Part shown: positions 20,111 through 28,424 of the stretch, piece by piece
Layout of the letters: each line of letters begins with the position of its first letter
Position numbering within the stretch: position 1 is the first letter of the stretch
Assembly (NCBI GenBank): GCA_016841825.1
Contig: JAENYK010000005.1
Span: 124,001-188,000 of the forward strand
DNA from: Halothermothrix sp.
GTDB lineage: Bacteria > Bacillota > Halanaerobiia > DY22613
DNA length: 64,000 bases
Direction: 5' to 3'
Translations under genes and position numbers: made by a program
The notes under the pieces: model-generated
Database searches by the model: none
Seen by the model: only the letters and a program-made list of their open reading frames with translations
Told to the model about the DNA's origin: nothing

Positions 20111-20794
20111 TTAACCAATTCGTCGACCAGTAATACATGTTACCAGAAGACTTTCGATCACTTCCTGAGCTTCATAAAGATCATCTACAATAAAATCGGC
20201 AGATGAAAAGTCTTGATCTCTGGTAAAATAATTTGGCATAGCAATACATTTCATGTTAGCACGTTTGGCAGCTAATACCCCAACATTTGTATCTTCAATT
20301 ACGATACACTGTTCAGGAGTAGTATTGAGCTCTTTCGCAGCTAAAAGAAATACATCTGGGTTTGGTTTTCCCTGTTCCAAATTCTCTGCAGAGACCACTC
20401 GATCGAATTGTTCTTCCATTTTAATACAACGAAGTATCGTTTTTATATCAGTTAATGGTGAAGATGAAGCTATTCCAATTCCAAGACCTTTATCCTTTAA
20501 ACATCTTACTAAATTTGACAATCCAGGCATAGCCACCATTTTTGCTTTTACTAATTTAAGATAGCAATCTCTTTTTTGTGCAATAAGATTTTCTATGCTT
20601 TCTTCAATTTGATTGTTTTCTTTAATTTCGGCGAATATTTCACTCTGTTTCTTACCAACAAAATACTTAAATCTATGTTTGCTTATAAAAATATTATATT
20701 TCCTTAATACCTGGTTATATGATTCTACCTGTAAAGGTTCACTGTCTACAATTACTCCATCCATATCAAAAATTATTGTTTCAATATTACTCAT
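20111..20794 (-). CDS. HAD superfamily phosphatase, beta-phosphoglucomutase-like
   Basis: The 227-residue protein starts with HAD motif I (IIFDMDGVIVDSEPL; nucleophile Asp and acid/base Asp), has an alpha-helical cap after it, motif II in GIASSSPL, motif III Lys in EQGKPNPDVFL and motif IV in IVIEDTNVGVLAA. This is subfamily IA, typical of phosphoglycolate phosphatase, beta-phosphoglucomutase and sugar-phosphate phosphatases. The actual substrate is not predictable. The start has a good GGAGG site 6 nt upstream. It follows the sugar-binding protein gene by 57 nt on the same strand, which may mean cotranscription and a sugar-phosphate role. Confidence 0.88.
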   Translation of the reverse strand: MSNIETIIFDMDGVIVDSEPLQVESYNQVLRKYNIFISKHRFKYFVGKKQSEIFAEIKENNQIEESIENLIAQKRDCYLKLVKAKMVAMPGLSNLVRCLKDKGLGIGIASSSPLTDIKTILRCIKMEEQFDRVVSAENLEQGKPNPDVFLLAAKELNTTPEQCIVIEDTNVGVLAAKRANMKCIAMPNYFTRDQDFSSADFIVDDLYEAQEVIESLLVTCITGRRIG

Positions 20795-20851
20795 CTTAAA
20801 CCTCCATATCTCTATGATTTACAACTATAATTTTTACCACTTACATAACAT

Positions 20852-21985
20852 TTATACACCTAATTTTGTTCGATCCAGAGGCTCAGGTGTTATAGGAATA
20901 TCCTTCAAATTCATCAGCACTTTCGGCTTCTCTTGATCAATAATTAGTTCACATATCACTTGAAAGACCCTTTCAGCCTGCAATTTAACCTTAACGTCAA
21001 CAGAACCCAATATTTTTCCGTCTTTAATCTTCTCTTTTATTTCATCAATACCATCATAGCCTATAATCGGAATGGTGAGGTTTTGTTTTTCAATCGCTTT
21101 CAAAGCACCAATGGCTAAAGTGTCATTTGCACAAAATACTCCATCTATAATGCTATGTTTCTTTAGGATTCTTCTCATGATTGCTGTAGCTTCATTTTTA
21201 CCCCACTTCCGCGTATATTCACAGTATATTCCTGAACCAGGTAATCGGTCAATTATTTCTTCCATAAATGCTCTTTTTCGTTCATTGGCCTCCTCGGAAT
21301 CTTTAGGGCCACTTATAATAAAAAATTTGCCCACCTTTCCGACATCATTTGCCATCATTTCAGCTGCAATACAACCACCTTGCCAAAAGTCTGATCTGAT
21401 ATGAATTGGTGGTATAACACTTTTGTTATAAAATTCTTCTGTATTTAACTTTCGATCAATAGTAATCACAGGGATTTTATATTCAGTGATCGCTTTGATT
21501 ACAATCTCAATAATTTGGTTATTTGAAGAGATTGGCATTAAAATGATTGCATCTGGTTTTTCTTTTAAAGCTTCTTTAAGTTTCCCAACCTGGCTATCTA
21601 CATTTTCTTCCTCCTCAACATCCATAAATTTTAGATCTATCCCAGATTCTTCGAATGCTAATTCCAAAAAATCATGCATAGATTTGGCGAAAGAAGTATT
21701 AGATCGCATAACAGCTATAACTGATTTTGAAGCACTATTTTTATGTTCTTTAATATTTTCTACATAAGTACTGTCTACAAATGAATAAAAGAGAGGAAAA
21801 ACATATGAAAATAGATTAAATCTGTTGCTCAGAGTGAAAAATACTACATAGCCAAGAGTAATAAAGATAGCACAAATAGTCGCTCTGACGATTATGCCGC
21901 TACTTTTTATCTCTTTTCTTTTGACTGATTTACCGATGAAGAGAAGCCAGAGAACTGATAAACCTAATATAGATAAATATTCCAT
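20852..21985 (-). CDS. Membrane-anchored periplasmic sugar-binding-type protein
   Basis: The 377-residue protein has two N-terminal hydrophobic segments (about residues 3-17 and 32-54) and then a type I periplasmic binding fold of the RbsB/LacI-effector class: SVIAVMRSNTSFAKSMHDF, PDAIILMPIS, IPVITIDRKL, GVFCANDTLAIGALKAI and IIGYDGIDE. Such proteins bind sugars or autoinducer-2. No ABC permease or ATPase for sugars is next to it, so it may be an orphan sensor or receptor rather than a transporter subunit. The start at ATG 21985 is supported by GGGGAGG 7 nt upstream; the longer open frame to 22045 lacks a site. The downstream HAD phosphatase is its only close neighbour. Confidence 0.85.
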   Translation of the reverse strand: MEYLSILGLSVLWLLFIGKSVKRKEIKSSGIIVRATICAIFITLGYVVFFTLSNRFNLFSYVFPLFYSFVDSTYVENIKEHKNSASKSVIAVMRSNTSFAKSMHDFLELAFEESGIDLKFMDVEEEENVDSQVGKLKEALKEKPDAIILMPISSNNQIIEIVIKAITEYKIPVITIDRKLNTEEFYNKSVIPPIHIRSDFWQGGCIAAEMMANDVGKVGKFFIISGPKDSEEANERKRAFMEEIIDRLPGSGIYCEYTRKWGKNEATAIMRRILKKHSIIDGVFCANDTLAIGALKAIEKQNLTIPIIGYDGIDEIKEKIKDGKILGSVDVKVKLQAERVFQVICELIIDQEKPKVLMNLKDIPITPEPLDRTKLGV

Positions 21986-22196
21986 TGTTATACCTCCCCG
22001 TTGGACATATGTCTTGTACAATATAATTGTATTCATTTTTATCATTATTCAGTACAGTTTACAACTTTTCTCTAATCAATACTTCTTATGTCCCATATTA
22101 ATTACGAGGTATTATCGGTCAATACACAAAGAGCTCACAATAGTTTAGGAGATATTGTATCCTATCAGTTAGTGGCTATATTGTCAGGCTCTTTAA

Positions 22197-22250
22197 TTGA
22201 ATAAAAAGTGATCAAAAAGAAAGTTTCCTTTCTGACCACTTTTTATTCAA
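22197..22250 (-). terminator. Terminator of the RiPP-type operon
   Basis: TTGAATAAAAAGTGATCA pairs with TGACCACTTTTTATTCAA (one mismatch), forming a long stem directly downstream of the nitrilase-like gene. It marks the end of the transcript that begins near 28625. Confidence 0.75.
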
Positions 22251-22280
22251 TCGTTAGAAGACTTCTCTTCTGAAATGCTG

Positions 22281-23528
22281 TTAAATAGTATTTATCTTCA
22301 TTGGAGCATAAAAATGAATTTCCCCTAAAGTATGGGGGTATAACTCGTCAACAGTTGAATAATTAACTTTTAGAACTGCCTCAGCAGGTATATATTCAGA
22401 TAACATAGGACCACAACTTGCATTATAGTCAAAAGTCTTTAACTGTGAATGGCAATGATCTCCATTTTGAGCATCTGGTTCACCATTATTGTCTATCACA
22501 TATTCTCCATCACAATTGAACAAGATACCTCCTTTTTTTGTTGCAGCTGAATCTTTCATTAACTGCATACCACAGGAGATTACAATTTGAATATCTAATC
22601 GTTGAATTCTTTGATCAGAAACATACTTTAACAGTCTCTTTCTCTTATGGTCAAGACAGATTTCAACACCTATATCAAGATTGCCACATTTGAATGTTGA
22701 ATAAAGCAATGTATCAACTGGATTATCATTATCCATAACCGAAGGATAATTTACCATTGTCTGCAAATAATCATTAACTGTATTTTGTGCTGCAGAAGGA
22801 TTATTCAGAATAAAATCTTCTTTTGATTTGAACTCTTTTTGAATTGAATATGAGTTATTATAAAAATAAGCGAAGCATCGGTTATAAACTTTTTTCTCAG
22901 CAAGAATATCACTCATATTCAAAACATCAACTAACAAATTAGCTAATGCTTCGTCATTATCAGTTTGAGCATTTATCTTTTGATCAGCAATCTTTAACAA
23001 TTGAGACATTGATGCCAGATTATTGTTTTCTGAACCTTGTTTAATAATACTATACACACGTAAGTAATCGTCACCAGCTTTTGCTAATATTTGCTCTGCA
23101 TCTGTTTCACATCCGGTAATATCATGAGTTGTCAATATTGATCCAAATAAGAAAAGTGAATTGTTAAGATTATATTTGCTACCAATTTGATTGATAATTC
23201 TACCTAATCCATCCTGTATAAATACATACATGTCATCATATGTACTATTGGAATAGTAATATGCTCCTTTTATGCCTCTCCAATAGAATTCTGGAAAAGT
23301 AAAAACTTTTAATGTATCTTCGTCAGTACATATCTTTCCACTGGCAATTGCTTGATTTAATACCTGGGAAACTATTTCTAGACGAGCATTAATATCATCT
23401 TTATCATTCTCTTTCCCCAGATACTTTCCCCAGTCGCTTATCTCTTCAACAGACTCTTTTAGTTTTGGTGTCGTACATAACACATGCCCAATAAATTGCA
23501 CCCTGGTAAACACTTGCTCGGTACTCAT
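22281..23528 (-). CDS. Nitrilase-superfamily (carbon-nitrogen hydrolase)-like protein
   Basis: The 415-residue protein is not an obvious standard family, but it shows the three elements of the nitrilase Glu-Lys-Cys triad in order. Glu is in FTFPEFYWRG (about residue 80), a Lys is in QKEFKSKEDF (about residue 230), and Cys is in LDIGVEICLDHKRKRLL (about residue 290), followed by a hydrophobic strand (QIVISCGMQ). Nitrilase-family enzymes hydrolyse amides or nitriles, or condense acyl groups with amines. It is the last gene of the RiPP-type operon, 51 nt after the transglutaminase-like gene, with GAGGGGG before its ATG. A role in amide hydrolysis or formation on the peptide product is inference. 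The triad assignment was made by eye, and the spacing is longer than in typical nitrilases. Confidence 0.6.
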   Translation of the reverse strand: MSTEQVFTRVQFIGHVLCTTPKLKESVEEISDWGKYLGKENDKDDINARLEIVSQVLNQAIASGKICTDEDTLKVFTFPEFYWRGIKGAYYYSNSTYDDMYVFIQDGLGRIINQIGSKYNLNNSLFLFGSILTTHDITGCETDAEQILAKAGDDYLRVYSIIKQGSENNNLASMSQLLKIADQKINAQTDNDEALANLLVDVLNMSDILAEKKVYNRCFAYFYNNSYSIQKEFKSKEDFILNNPSAAQNTVNDYLQTMVNYPSVMDNDNPVDTLLYSTFKCGNLDIGVEICLDHKRKRLLKYVSDQRIQRLDIQIVISCGMQLMKDSAATKKGGILFNCDGEYVIDNNGEPDAQNGDHCHSQLKTFDYNASCGPMLSEYIPAEAVLKVNYSTVDELYPHTLGEIHFYAPMKINTI

Positions 23529-23579
23529 GATTTTACCCCCTCTATTTTCATGGATTTTTGTTAATTTAATTTTTAATCA

Positions 23580-24089
23580 TTACAAAGGAAGTTCTGAAAC
23601 AACTCCATCACCGTCAGCTAAAAATCCATGTATATCATTAAAAATGCAAATTACCCGATTATGTTCTGTAAATTCAGCTAGAGAACCAATCTGCAACCAT
23701 GCTTCCTTCATAGTCTCTTTAGTAGTATCAATAATCAACCAATCTTTCTTTTCATGCAGCAGTACCATTGCATGAGTTGCTTCACCATAATTTTCACTTT
23801 GGTGACAAGTAATAATCACAAAACATGCTGCATCAGACCAGCCAGAAGCTCTGAGGATAGAACACAAAGTCACCGACTTCTGAAAACACTCTCCAAAGGA
23901 TTCCTCTATATCTCGCAAATCCATAAACTTTTCAACAAAATTCTCCCAGATTTTTTGATCAGAAATACACGTATTCACAATCTCCTTTAGTGACAAGTTT
24001 GTAACACTTTTTGCATACCTGATGATCTGTTCAGCTGTAGGTTGCACATAGCTGCTTTGTTTTAGAGGTATTGCCAATACTCCACTCAT
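23580..24089 (-). CDS. Transglutaminase-like cysteine protease domain protein
   Basis: The 169-residue protein has the Cys-His-Asp order of the transglutaminase-like fold. Cys is in FGECFQKSVTLCSILRASGW (about residue 68), His in YGEATHAMVLL (about residue 107) and Asp in WLIIDTTKE (about residue 120). Bacterial members mostly act as peptidases or amidases. It has no signal peptide. It sits between the ABC permease and the nitrilase-like gene in the RiPP-type operon, with AGGAGG before its ATG. By position it is a candidate leader peptidase or peptide-processing enzyme, but this is inference; no dedicated C39 or S8 protease is intact in the operon. Confidence 0.7.
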   Translation of the reverse strand: MSGVLAIPLKQSSYVQPTAEQIIRYAKSVTNLSLKEIVNTCISDQKIWENFVEKFMDLRDIEESFGECFQKSVTLCSILRASGWSDAACFVIITCHQSENYGEATHAMVLLHEKKDWLIIDTTKETMKEAWLQIGSLAEFTEHNRVICIFNDIHGFLADGDGVVSELPL

Positions 24090-24124
24090 AATTACCTCCT
24101 TTCAGCATCCAGGTAATCTTGATT

Positions 24125-24910
24125 CTAACCTTTAGCCCGCCAATGTAACCTTGGAAAGATCAATATATAGGAAATAGTTACCCAGATCGCTAAAATCAGT
24201 AAATCTTGATAGACAGCAGCATCAACATTACCTGCCAAAGCAGCCCTCAAGGTTCTGGCTATATATGTAGTCGGAAAAATTACAGCTGTCTTTTGCAATA
24301 ATAATGGCAATGATTCAAATGGTACAAAGACTGGTGCCAGAAAGGTAATCAATGGCTGCACTACCTGAGTCGCTATCCCCGCTACCCGTCCATTTTTGGA
24401 GTAGAATCCAACCAGTGCACCAATCCCGACTAAACTCGAACCTCCGAGCAAAATAATTAAAATTAATATTGGATGTATGGTAACACTAAAATCAAATAAT
24501 AAAACACCAAAAAACATGGCGACAAATAGTGATGGTAAAGCAAATACTAGAGATCTTAGTGATAGAGCAAAGATAAAAGCAAACTTTGAAATTGGAAGAG
24601 TTGCATAATATTCAAAGGCATTCTGATCTTTTAAGCCTCCAATATCCTGCCCCAGAGATAGAGCAGCAGCAGTTGCCAGAGTCATTGTCATACTACCAGT
24701 AATCGCATATAAAGCACCAGCACGACCACCTAAAAGCCAGATAAAAATTACAAACATAGCTCCATTGAAAGACATCATAAACAGATACCAGACCCAATAC
24801 AATCTTAACTCTAACAGATTACTTTTCAACAATACCCAAAAAATTACCAACTTTTGAGACCAATTTTGATCCCGTTCAATCGTCTTTTGTAAGTTATAAT
24901 TTACCTCCAT
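24125..24910 (-). CDS. ABC-2 type transporter permease
   Basis: The 261-residue integral membrane protein has about six hydrophobic segments (for example near residues 40-60, 70-85, 115-135, 140-165, 170-200 and 230-250), as in ABC-2 export permeases. Its start overlaps the end of the ATPase gene by 10 nt, so the two are translationally coupled and form one transporter. The pair follows the Cys-rich peptide gene directly, and export of the mature peptide, or self-protection, is the likely job. It is not the fused peptidase-transporter type (no C39 domain). Confidence 0.88.
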   Translation of the reverse strand: MEVNYNLQKTIERDQNWSQKLVIFWVLLKSNLLELRLYWVWYLFMMSFNGAMFVIFIWLLGGRAGALYAITGSMTMTLATAAALSLGQDIGGLKDQNAFEYYATLPISKFAFIFALSLRSLVFALPSLFVAMFFGVLLFDFSVTIHPILILIILLGGSSLVGIGALVGFYSKNGRVAGIATQVVQPLITFLAPVFVPFESLPLLLQKTAVIFPTTYIARTLRAALAGNVDAAVYQDLLILAIWVTISYILIFPRLHWRAKG

Positions 24911-25842
24911 TTTTTTCCCACCTTTTTGACATAATAATCTTCTAATGTAAGGGGAGAAATCTTCAAATCTTCTATATTTTCCATACCAATCTGTTCAATG
25001 ACCTGATTGATGATCGCCTCCCGTTTTTCCAGATCACCACGATAACCATAGACCCTTTCTCTAACTTTAATCCAGTCTGTGAGTTCAGATTCAACCTCTG
25101 TAAACGGTTTGATCTCGATTTCAATATTTACTTCTTTCCGCAATTCTTTTTTCAACTCAGAAGGCTTACCTTCTGCAATAATAATACCTTCATCAATAAT
25201 CGTAATACTATCAACTACTTTCTCGGCTTCCAGTACATTATGAGTTACCAATAAAATTGTCGCCTGTACCTCAGATTGATATTGAAATAAAGCATGCCAT
25301 ACTTTCTGTCTTGCCACAGGATCCAATCCAGCAGTGGGTTCGTCCAAAATTACAATCGGTTTTCTTCCCATTAAAGCAGAAAAAACACTGACAATTCTCA
25401 ATTCACCACCACTAAATTCTCTGATTAGTCGATTCATCTTATTCTCAAAACCTACCATGGATAGCAAATTTCTTGCCTGTTCAGTTGCCTCATCCTTTTT
25501 CATCCCCCGTAGGCGACCAGTCATCACCAGAAGCTCTACTGGATTTAAACACCAGAGATGAAATAGCCTTTGACCACAATATCCAACGTAATAGGGAATT
25601 ATATCGGGATTTTTAACGATATCCTTTCCGAAAAGATTAATCTCACCTTCAGTTGGACAAATTAAACCCATCAATTGTTTGATCAAGGTAGTTTTACCCG
25701 CACCATTAGGTCCAAAGATTCCAAAGATCTCTCCTTTAGGAATATGTAAATCTATTCCATTATTGGCGAAAACTTTTCGACCTTTATTCTTATATGTTTT
25801 TACCAGATTAGTAATCTCAAATGCTAACTCACTCAAAAACAT
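24901..25842 (-). CDS. ABC transporter ATP-binding protein
   Basis: The 313-residue ATPase has Walker A in GPNGAGKTTLIKQL (about residues 44-57), a Q-loop, the signature FSGGELRIVSV (about residues 142-152), Walker B in PIVILDEPTAGLD and the switch His in LLVTHNVLEAE. The C-terminal 80 residues are the extension typical of CcmA/NatA-like ABC-2 exporters. It is placed between the 36-residue peptide gene (66 nt upstream) and its permease, so the peptide is the most probable cargo. Sequence alone does not exclude a drug or lipid exporter. Confidence 0.93.
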   Translation of the reverse strand: MFLSELAFEITNLVKTYKNKGRKVFANNGIDLHIPKGEIFGIFGPNGAGKTTLIKQLMGLICPTEGEINLFGKDIVKNPDIIPYYVGYCGQRLFHLWCLNPVELLVMTGRLRGMKKDEATEQARNLLSMVGFENKMNRLIREFSGGELRIVSVFSALMGRKPIVILDEPTAGLDPVARQKVWHALFQYQSEVQATILLVTHNVLEAEKVVDSITIIDEGIIIAEGKPSELKKELRKEVNIEIEIKPFTEVESELTDWIKVRERVYGYRGDLEKREAIINQVIEQIGMENIEDLKISPLTLEDYYVKKVGKKWR

Positions 25843-25908
25843 TCACCGCCTCTCGTGAAAATATTGTATAGTATTTAAGAGCATAGAGGGTATCCAGATT
25901 ATTTAATT

Positions 25909-26019
25909 CTAGTTCAGTTCTTTTTCAATAGCAATGTTACCAGAGCAGCAGCCACCAGAACCACAGCTTCTGGCAACAGTTTCTAAACTTTTCAGTTGAG
26001 GAACTTGATATTTTCTCAT
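25909..26019 (-). CDS. Candidate RiPP precursor peptide, 36 residues, Cys/Gly/Ser core
   Basis: This small gene encodes a 36-residue peptide. The leader-like first part is MRKYQVPQLKSLETVA; the core-like part contains RSCGSGGCCSG with three cysteines, and the tail is NIAIEKELN. AGGAGG (26027-26032) lies 7 nt before the ATG, as strong as any site in the window. It sits between the SPASM protein gene and the ABC exporter genes, on the same strand, where precursor genes of radical SAM-modified peptides are usually found. The PqqD-like protein of the operon could bind the leader, and the radical SAM/SPASM enzyme could crosslink the Cys/Gly/Ser core (thioether or C-C bonds). The chemistry is inference. 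The peptide is too short for ordinary gene finders and no family name is recognised with certainty. Confidence 0.8.
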   Translation of the reverse strand: MRKYQVPQLKSLETVARSCGSGGCCSGNIAIEKELN

Positions 26020-26114
26020 AGTTACACCTCCTTTCTAAAAAGAAATAACCTATCTTCTTAACACTCTAAACTTTAGACTAAGCCTAAGATAACCTCTATG
26101 CTCAAATTTAGTTC

Positions 26115-27020
26115 TTATTTAAGCAGATACTGCTCAGGAAAATATCCATTATCGTAAAGAATCTGACAATCAACAAATGAATTGTTAAATTTCCCGGTTT
26201 GATTAAAAACCATTGCTGGACATAGGTTCGCACAATAATTTTTAAAAAAGCATACCTGACAAACACCAGTAAGAGTCTCTTTTGTCGTTCTTTTTAAACT
26301 ATTGATAAAAGAATCCTCTTCCAGAATCTCCTCCAAACTTGAAGTATATAATGAGCTCTCAGGTTCTTTCTTCGAGCGTGCCACACCACAAACAGTTACT
26401 GTACCATCAAGAAATAAGCCTACTGAACTGCGATACTCACAGACAGTTCGGCTTAACGTAAGATTCGAATTCTCCAGCAAAGCCCAGGGAATCAATGCAT
26501 ACAATCTCCCCTTATATTTTTTGTGCAAATTTTTTAAATCTTCAATCAATTTAAGATATGTTTGACACGAGTCCAACCAATACACATGCGTTATAACCTT
26601 GACCAAACCTAATCTATCTTTATCTAGCAGTTGTCTGATACCCTCCTTAGCCTTACCGACATTGTTGTAGTTGATCACAATGTTACCTATCAAGCCTTCT
26701 AAAGAAATGTCGTCTCCAATTTCGAATTTCTCATTGAGATTAATGGCAAAATTATATATACTATCCATAGTTCGTAGTTGTTGAATCAAATCTTCCGTCA
26801 TATCGTTTAGATTTAAATCAAATGATATTTGCGTATCCAGTTCTTTAACGGTATCTAATATCTTATAAAAAATACCATCAAAAACAGTTGGATTACCAGA
26901 GATTCTAATCTCTTCACATCCTAACAGTTTGGCTTGTCTTAGACCTTCTATTACAATCTGTTCATCAGGTGTCAAATCTGCTGAATCAAATCGTAAATAT
27001 AGAGTACTCAGTCGATTCAA
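26115..27020 (-). CDS. SPASM-domain protein lacking the radical SAM cluster motif
   Basis: The protein of about 301 residues looks like a radical SAM/SPASM partner, but its N-terminal region (LYLRFDSADLTPDE onward) has no CxxxCxxC motif. The C-terminal part keeps the cysteine-rich SPASM region: CEYRSSVG, TVCGVA, CQVCFFKNYCANLCPA and CQILYDNGYFPEQ, the last nearly the same as in the neighbouring radical SAM enzyme. It may be a catalytically inactive partner of that enzyme, as in the 'GeoRSP system SPASM domain protein' pattern recalled from TIGRFAM naming. The start is taken as TTG 27020, 8 nt after AAGGAGG. That site overlaps the stop codon of the upstream gene, which implies coupled translation. 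A longer frame to a GTG at 27044 is less likely. Confidence 0.8.
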   Translation of the reverse strand: MNRLSTLYLRFDSADLTPDEQIVIEGLRQAKLLGCEEIRISGNPTVFDGIFYKILDTVKELDTQISFDLNLNDMTEDLIQQLRTMDSIYNFAINLNEKFEIGDDISLEGLIGNIVINYNNVGKAKEGIRQLLDKDRLGLVKVITHVYWLDSCQTYLKLIEDLKNLHKKYKGRLYALIPWALLENSNLTLSRTVCEYRSSVGLFLDGTVTVCGVARSKKEPESSLYTSSLEEILEEDSFINSLKRTTKETLTGVCQVCFFKNYCANLCPAMVFNQTGKFNNSFVDCQILYDNGYFPEQYLLK

Positions 27021-27033
27021 ACCCTCCACCTCC

Positions 27034-28095
27034 TTAACCAGCACTCATTTTCTCTGAACTAATCAAAAATTCTTCTGGAAACAAACCATTATCATATAAA
27101 ATCTGGCAGACTGGGTAAGAAGCCGTGTATGTACCATATGCTTCTATAGCATAAGCTGGACAGATGTTAGCACAGCATTTGATAAAGATACATTGACTAC
27201 AGACACCCGAATAGTCAAGTTGGTTAAATTTTTCAAGTAAAGGAATGGATCTCTCTACAATATTCAGTATATCTTCATCTTTTACGTTACCCCAGATTGT
27301 TTCATCATTAATCAATCCGATTCCACATAGAGACACACCGCCGTCCGGCATAATTCCCAAAATCTCCCGTGGTTCACAGCAGGTAAGGCGTAAACCTGAA
27401 TCATTATTATGAAAAATAAATGGCAGAATAACAGTAATTTTATTAGGATATTTTCGAGATATCTTATCAATCTTGTGATAAAAAGTGACTAACTGTTCAG
27501 GTGTAAGTAACTGTTGTCGAAAATCGGTAGTTTTAGCCCGACCTAATTCTATACATGGATTAAATTTGATTGCTGTGTCTAGCTCTTCTACAGCAAAGCT
27601 TGCCATATCATCCATAATTTCAAAATTGTTTTGAAAAACAGTTGTCAATAATGTTATGTTAAGCCCATTACTCCTTAGTTCGCGAACAGCGTTAATCACT
27701 TTTTCAAAACCTCCAGGGCATACGCGAAATTCATCAAAACGTTGATCTGGATAATCCAGGCTCATCGAAAGTTCCAAATTGGTAAGTGATGAAAAGAAGC
27801 GTAAATCATCTTTAGTCAAAAGTGTTCCATTTGTCTCTAAAGATACTTGTATTCCGTTCCGGATACTATACTCGAGTATCCCCATAACTATATCTTTCCT
27901 GATCATCGGTTCCCCACCAGTCATCTTGATATAGTTCAACCCTCTATTTCGAAGTTTCGAAATAACTTCTAGATACTTTTCTAAATTTAGCTCAGCATTA
28001 CTTTTCTTATCGCCAGCTGCTATATAGCAGTGAGGGCATCTCATATTACATCTTTCAGTAAGTAGTAAATATAATCGTCTTACTGACCTTGACAT
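27034..28095 (-). CDS. Radical SAM/SPASM peptide maturase
   Basis: The 353-residue enzyme has the [4Fe-4S]-SAM motif CNMRCPHC at residues 16-23, then MTGGEPMIR (SAM-binding GGE) and a TIM-barrel radical SAM core. The C-terminal SPASM region has the auxiliary-cluster cysteines CCEP, SLCGIG, CSQCIFIKCCANICPAY and CQILYDNGLFPEE. Such enzymes install thioether or carbon-carbon links in ribosomal peptides. Its gene overlaps the PqqD-like gene by 16 nt and is followed at once by the SPASM-only protein and the Cys-rich peptide gene. The set matches a RiPP maturation system, probably of GeoRSP-like type. GGAGGG precedes the ATG. Confidence 0.92.
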   Translation of the reverse strand: MSRSVRRLYLLLTERCNMRCPHCYIAAGDKKSNAELNLEKYLEVISKLRNRGLNYIKMTGGEPMIRKDIVMGILEYSIRNGIQVSLETNGTLLTKDDLRFFSSLTNLELSMSLDYPDQRFDEFRVCPGGFEKVINAVRELRSNGLNITLLTTVFQNNFEIMDDMASFAVEELDTAIKFNPCIELGRAKTTDFRQQLLTPEQLVTFYHKIDKISRKYPNKITVILPFIFHNNDSGLRLTCCEPREILGIMPDGGVSLCGIGLINDETIWGNVKDEDILNIVERSIPLLEKFNQLDYSGVCSQCIFIKCCANICPAYAIEAYGTYTASYPVCQILYDNGLFPEEFLISSEKMSAG

Positions 28096-28340
28096 AGATA
28101 ACCCTCCTTTAGCATCTCATCTAAAAACTGTTCTACATCTTCCTGAACATTCGCTGATTCGTCAATTTCAAATAGTTGTTTCATTTTCGTTACCAGATCA
28201 GTAATTGAATCGGCACAGTTCTGGATAATATAACTTCCAGTATCATTTAATACTTTTACATTACCTGTTGAGTAGTCATAGACATAGCCTCCATCATCCC
28301 GCAATATCCACTTAAACTTGTCGTTTTTCATTAGTCCCAT
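28080..28340 (-). CDS. PqqD-like RiPP recognition element protein
   Basis: The 86-residue protein resembles PqqD-family chaperones. It has WILRDDGGYVYDYSTGNVKVLNDTGSYI (residues 11-38, a beta-strand pair followed by a helix) and a C-terminal acidic helix, EDVEQFLDEMLKEGYL. PqqD-like domains bind leader peptides and deliver them to the radical SAM enzyme. It is the first gene of the operon, preceded by GGGAGG, and its end overlaps the maturase gene. The peptide at 25909 is the expected client. Confidence 0.85.
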   Translation of the reverse strand: MGLMKNDKFKWILRDDGGYVYDYSTGNVKVLNDTGSYIIQNCADSITDLVTKMKQLFEIDESANVQEDVEQFLDEMLKEGYLCQGQ

Positions 28341-28424
28341 GACTGAAATTCCTCCCTTCTAACCTGAAATAAAAGTATTTTAATTTTGAATTCTCGAAAA
28401 AATTAAATATATAAACATAAATTT

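Noticed and set aside
20852-22045. LacI-family transcription factor
   Set aside because: There is no helix-turn-helix; the N-terminus is two membrane segments, so only the ligand-binding fold is shared.
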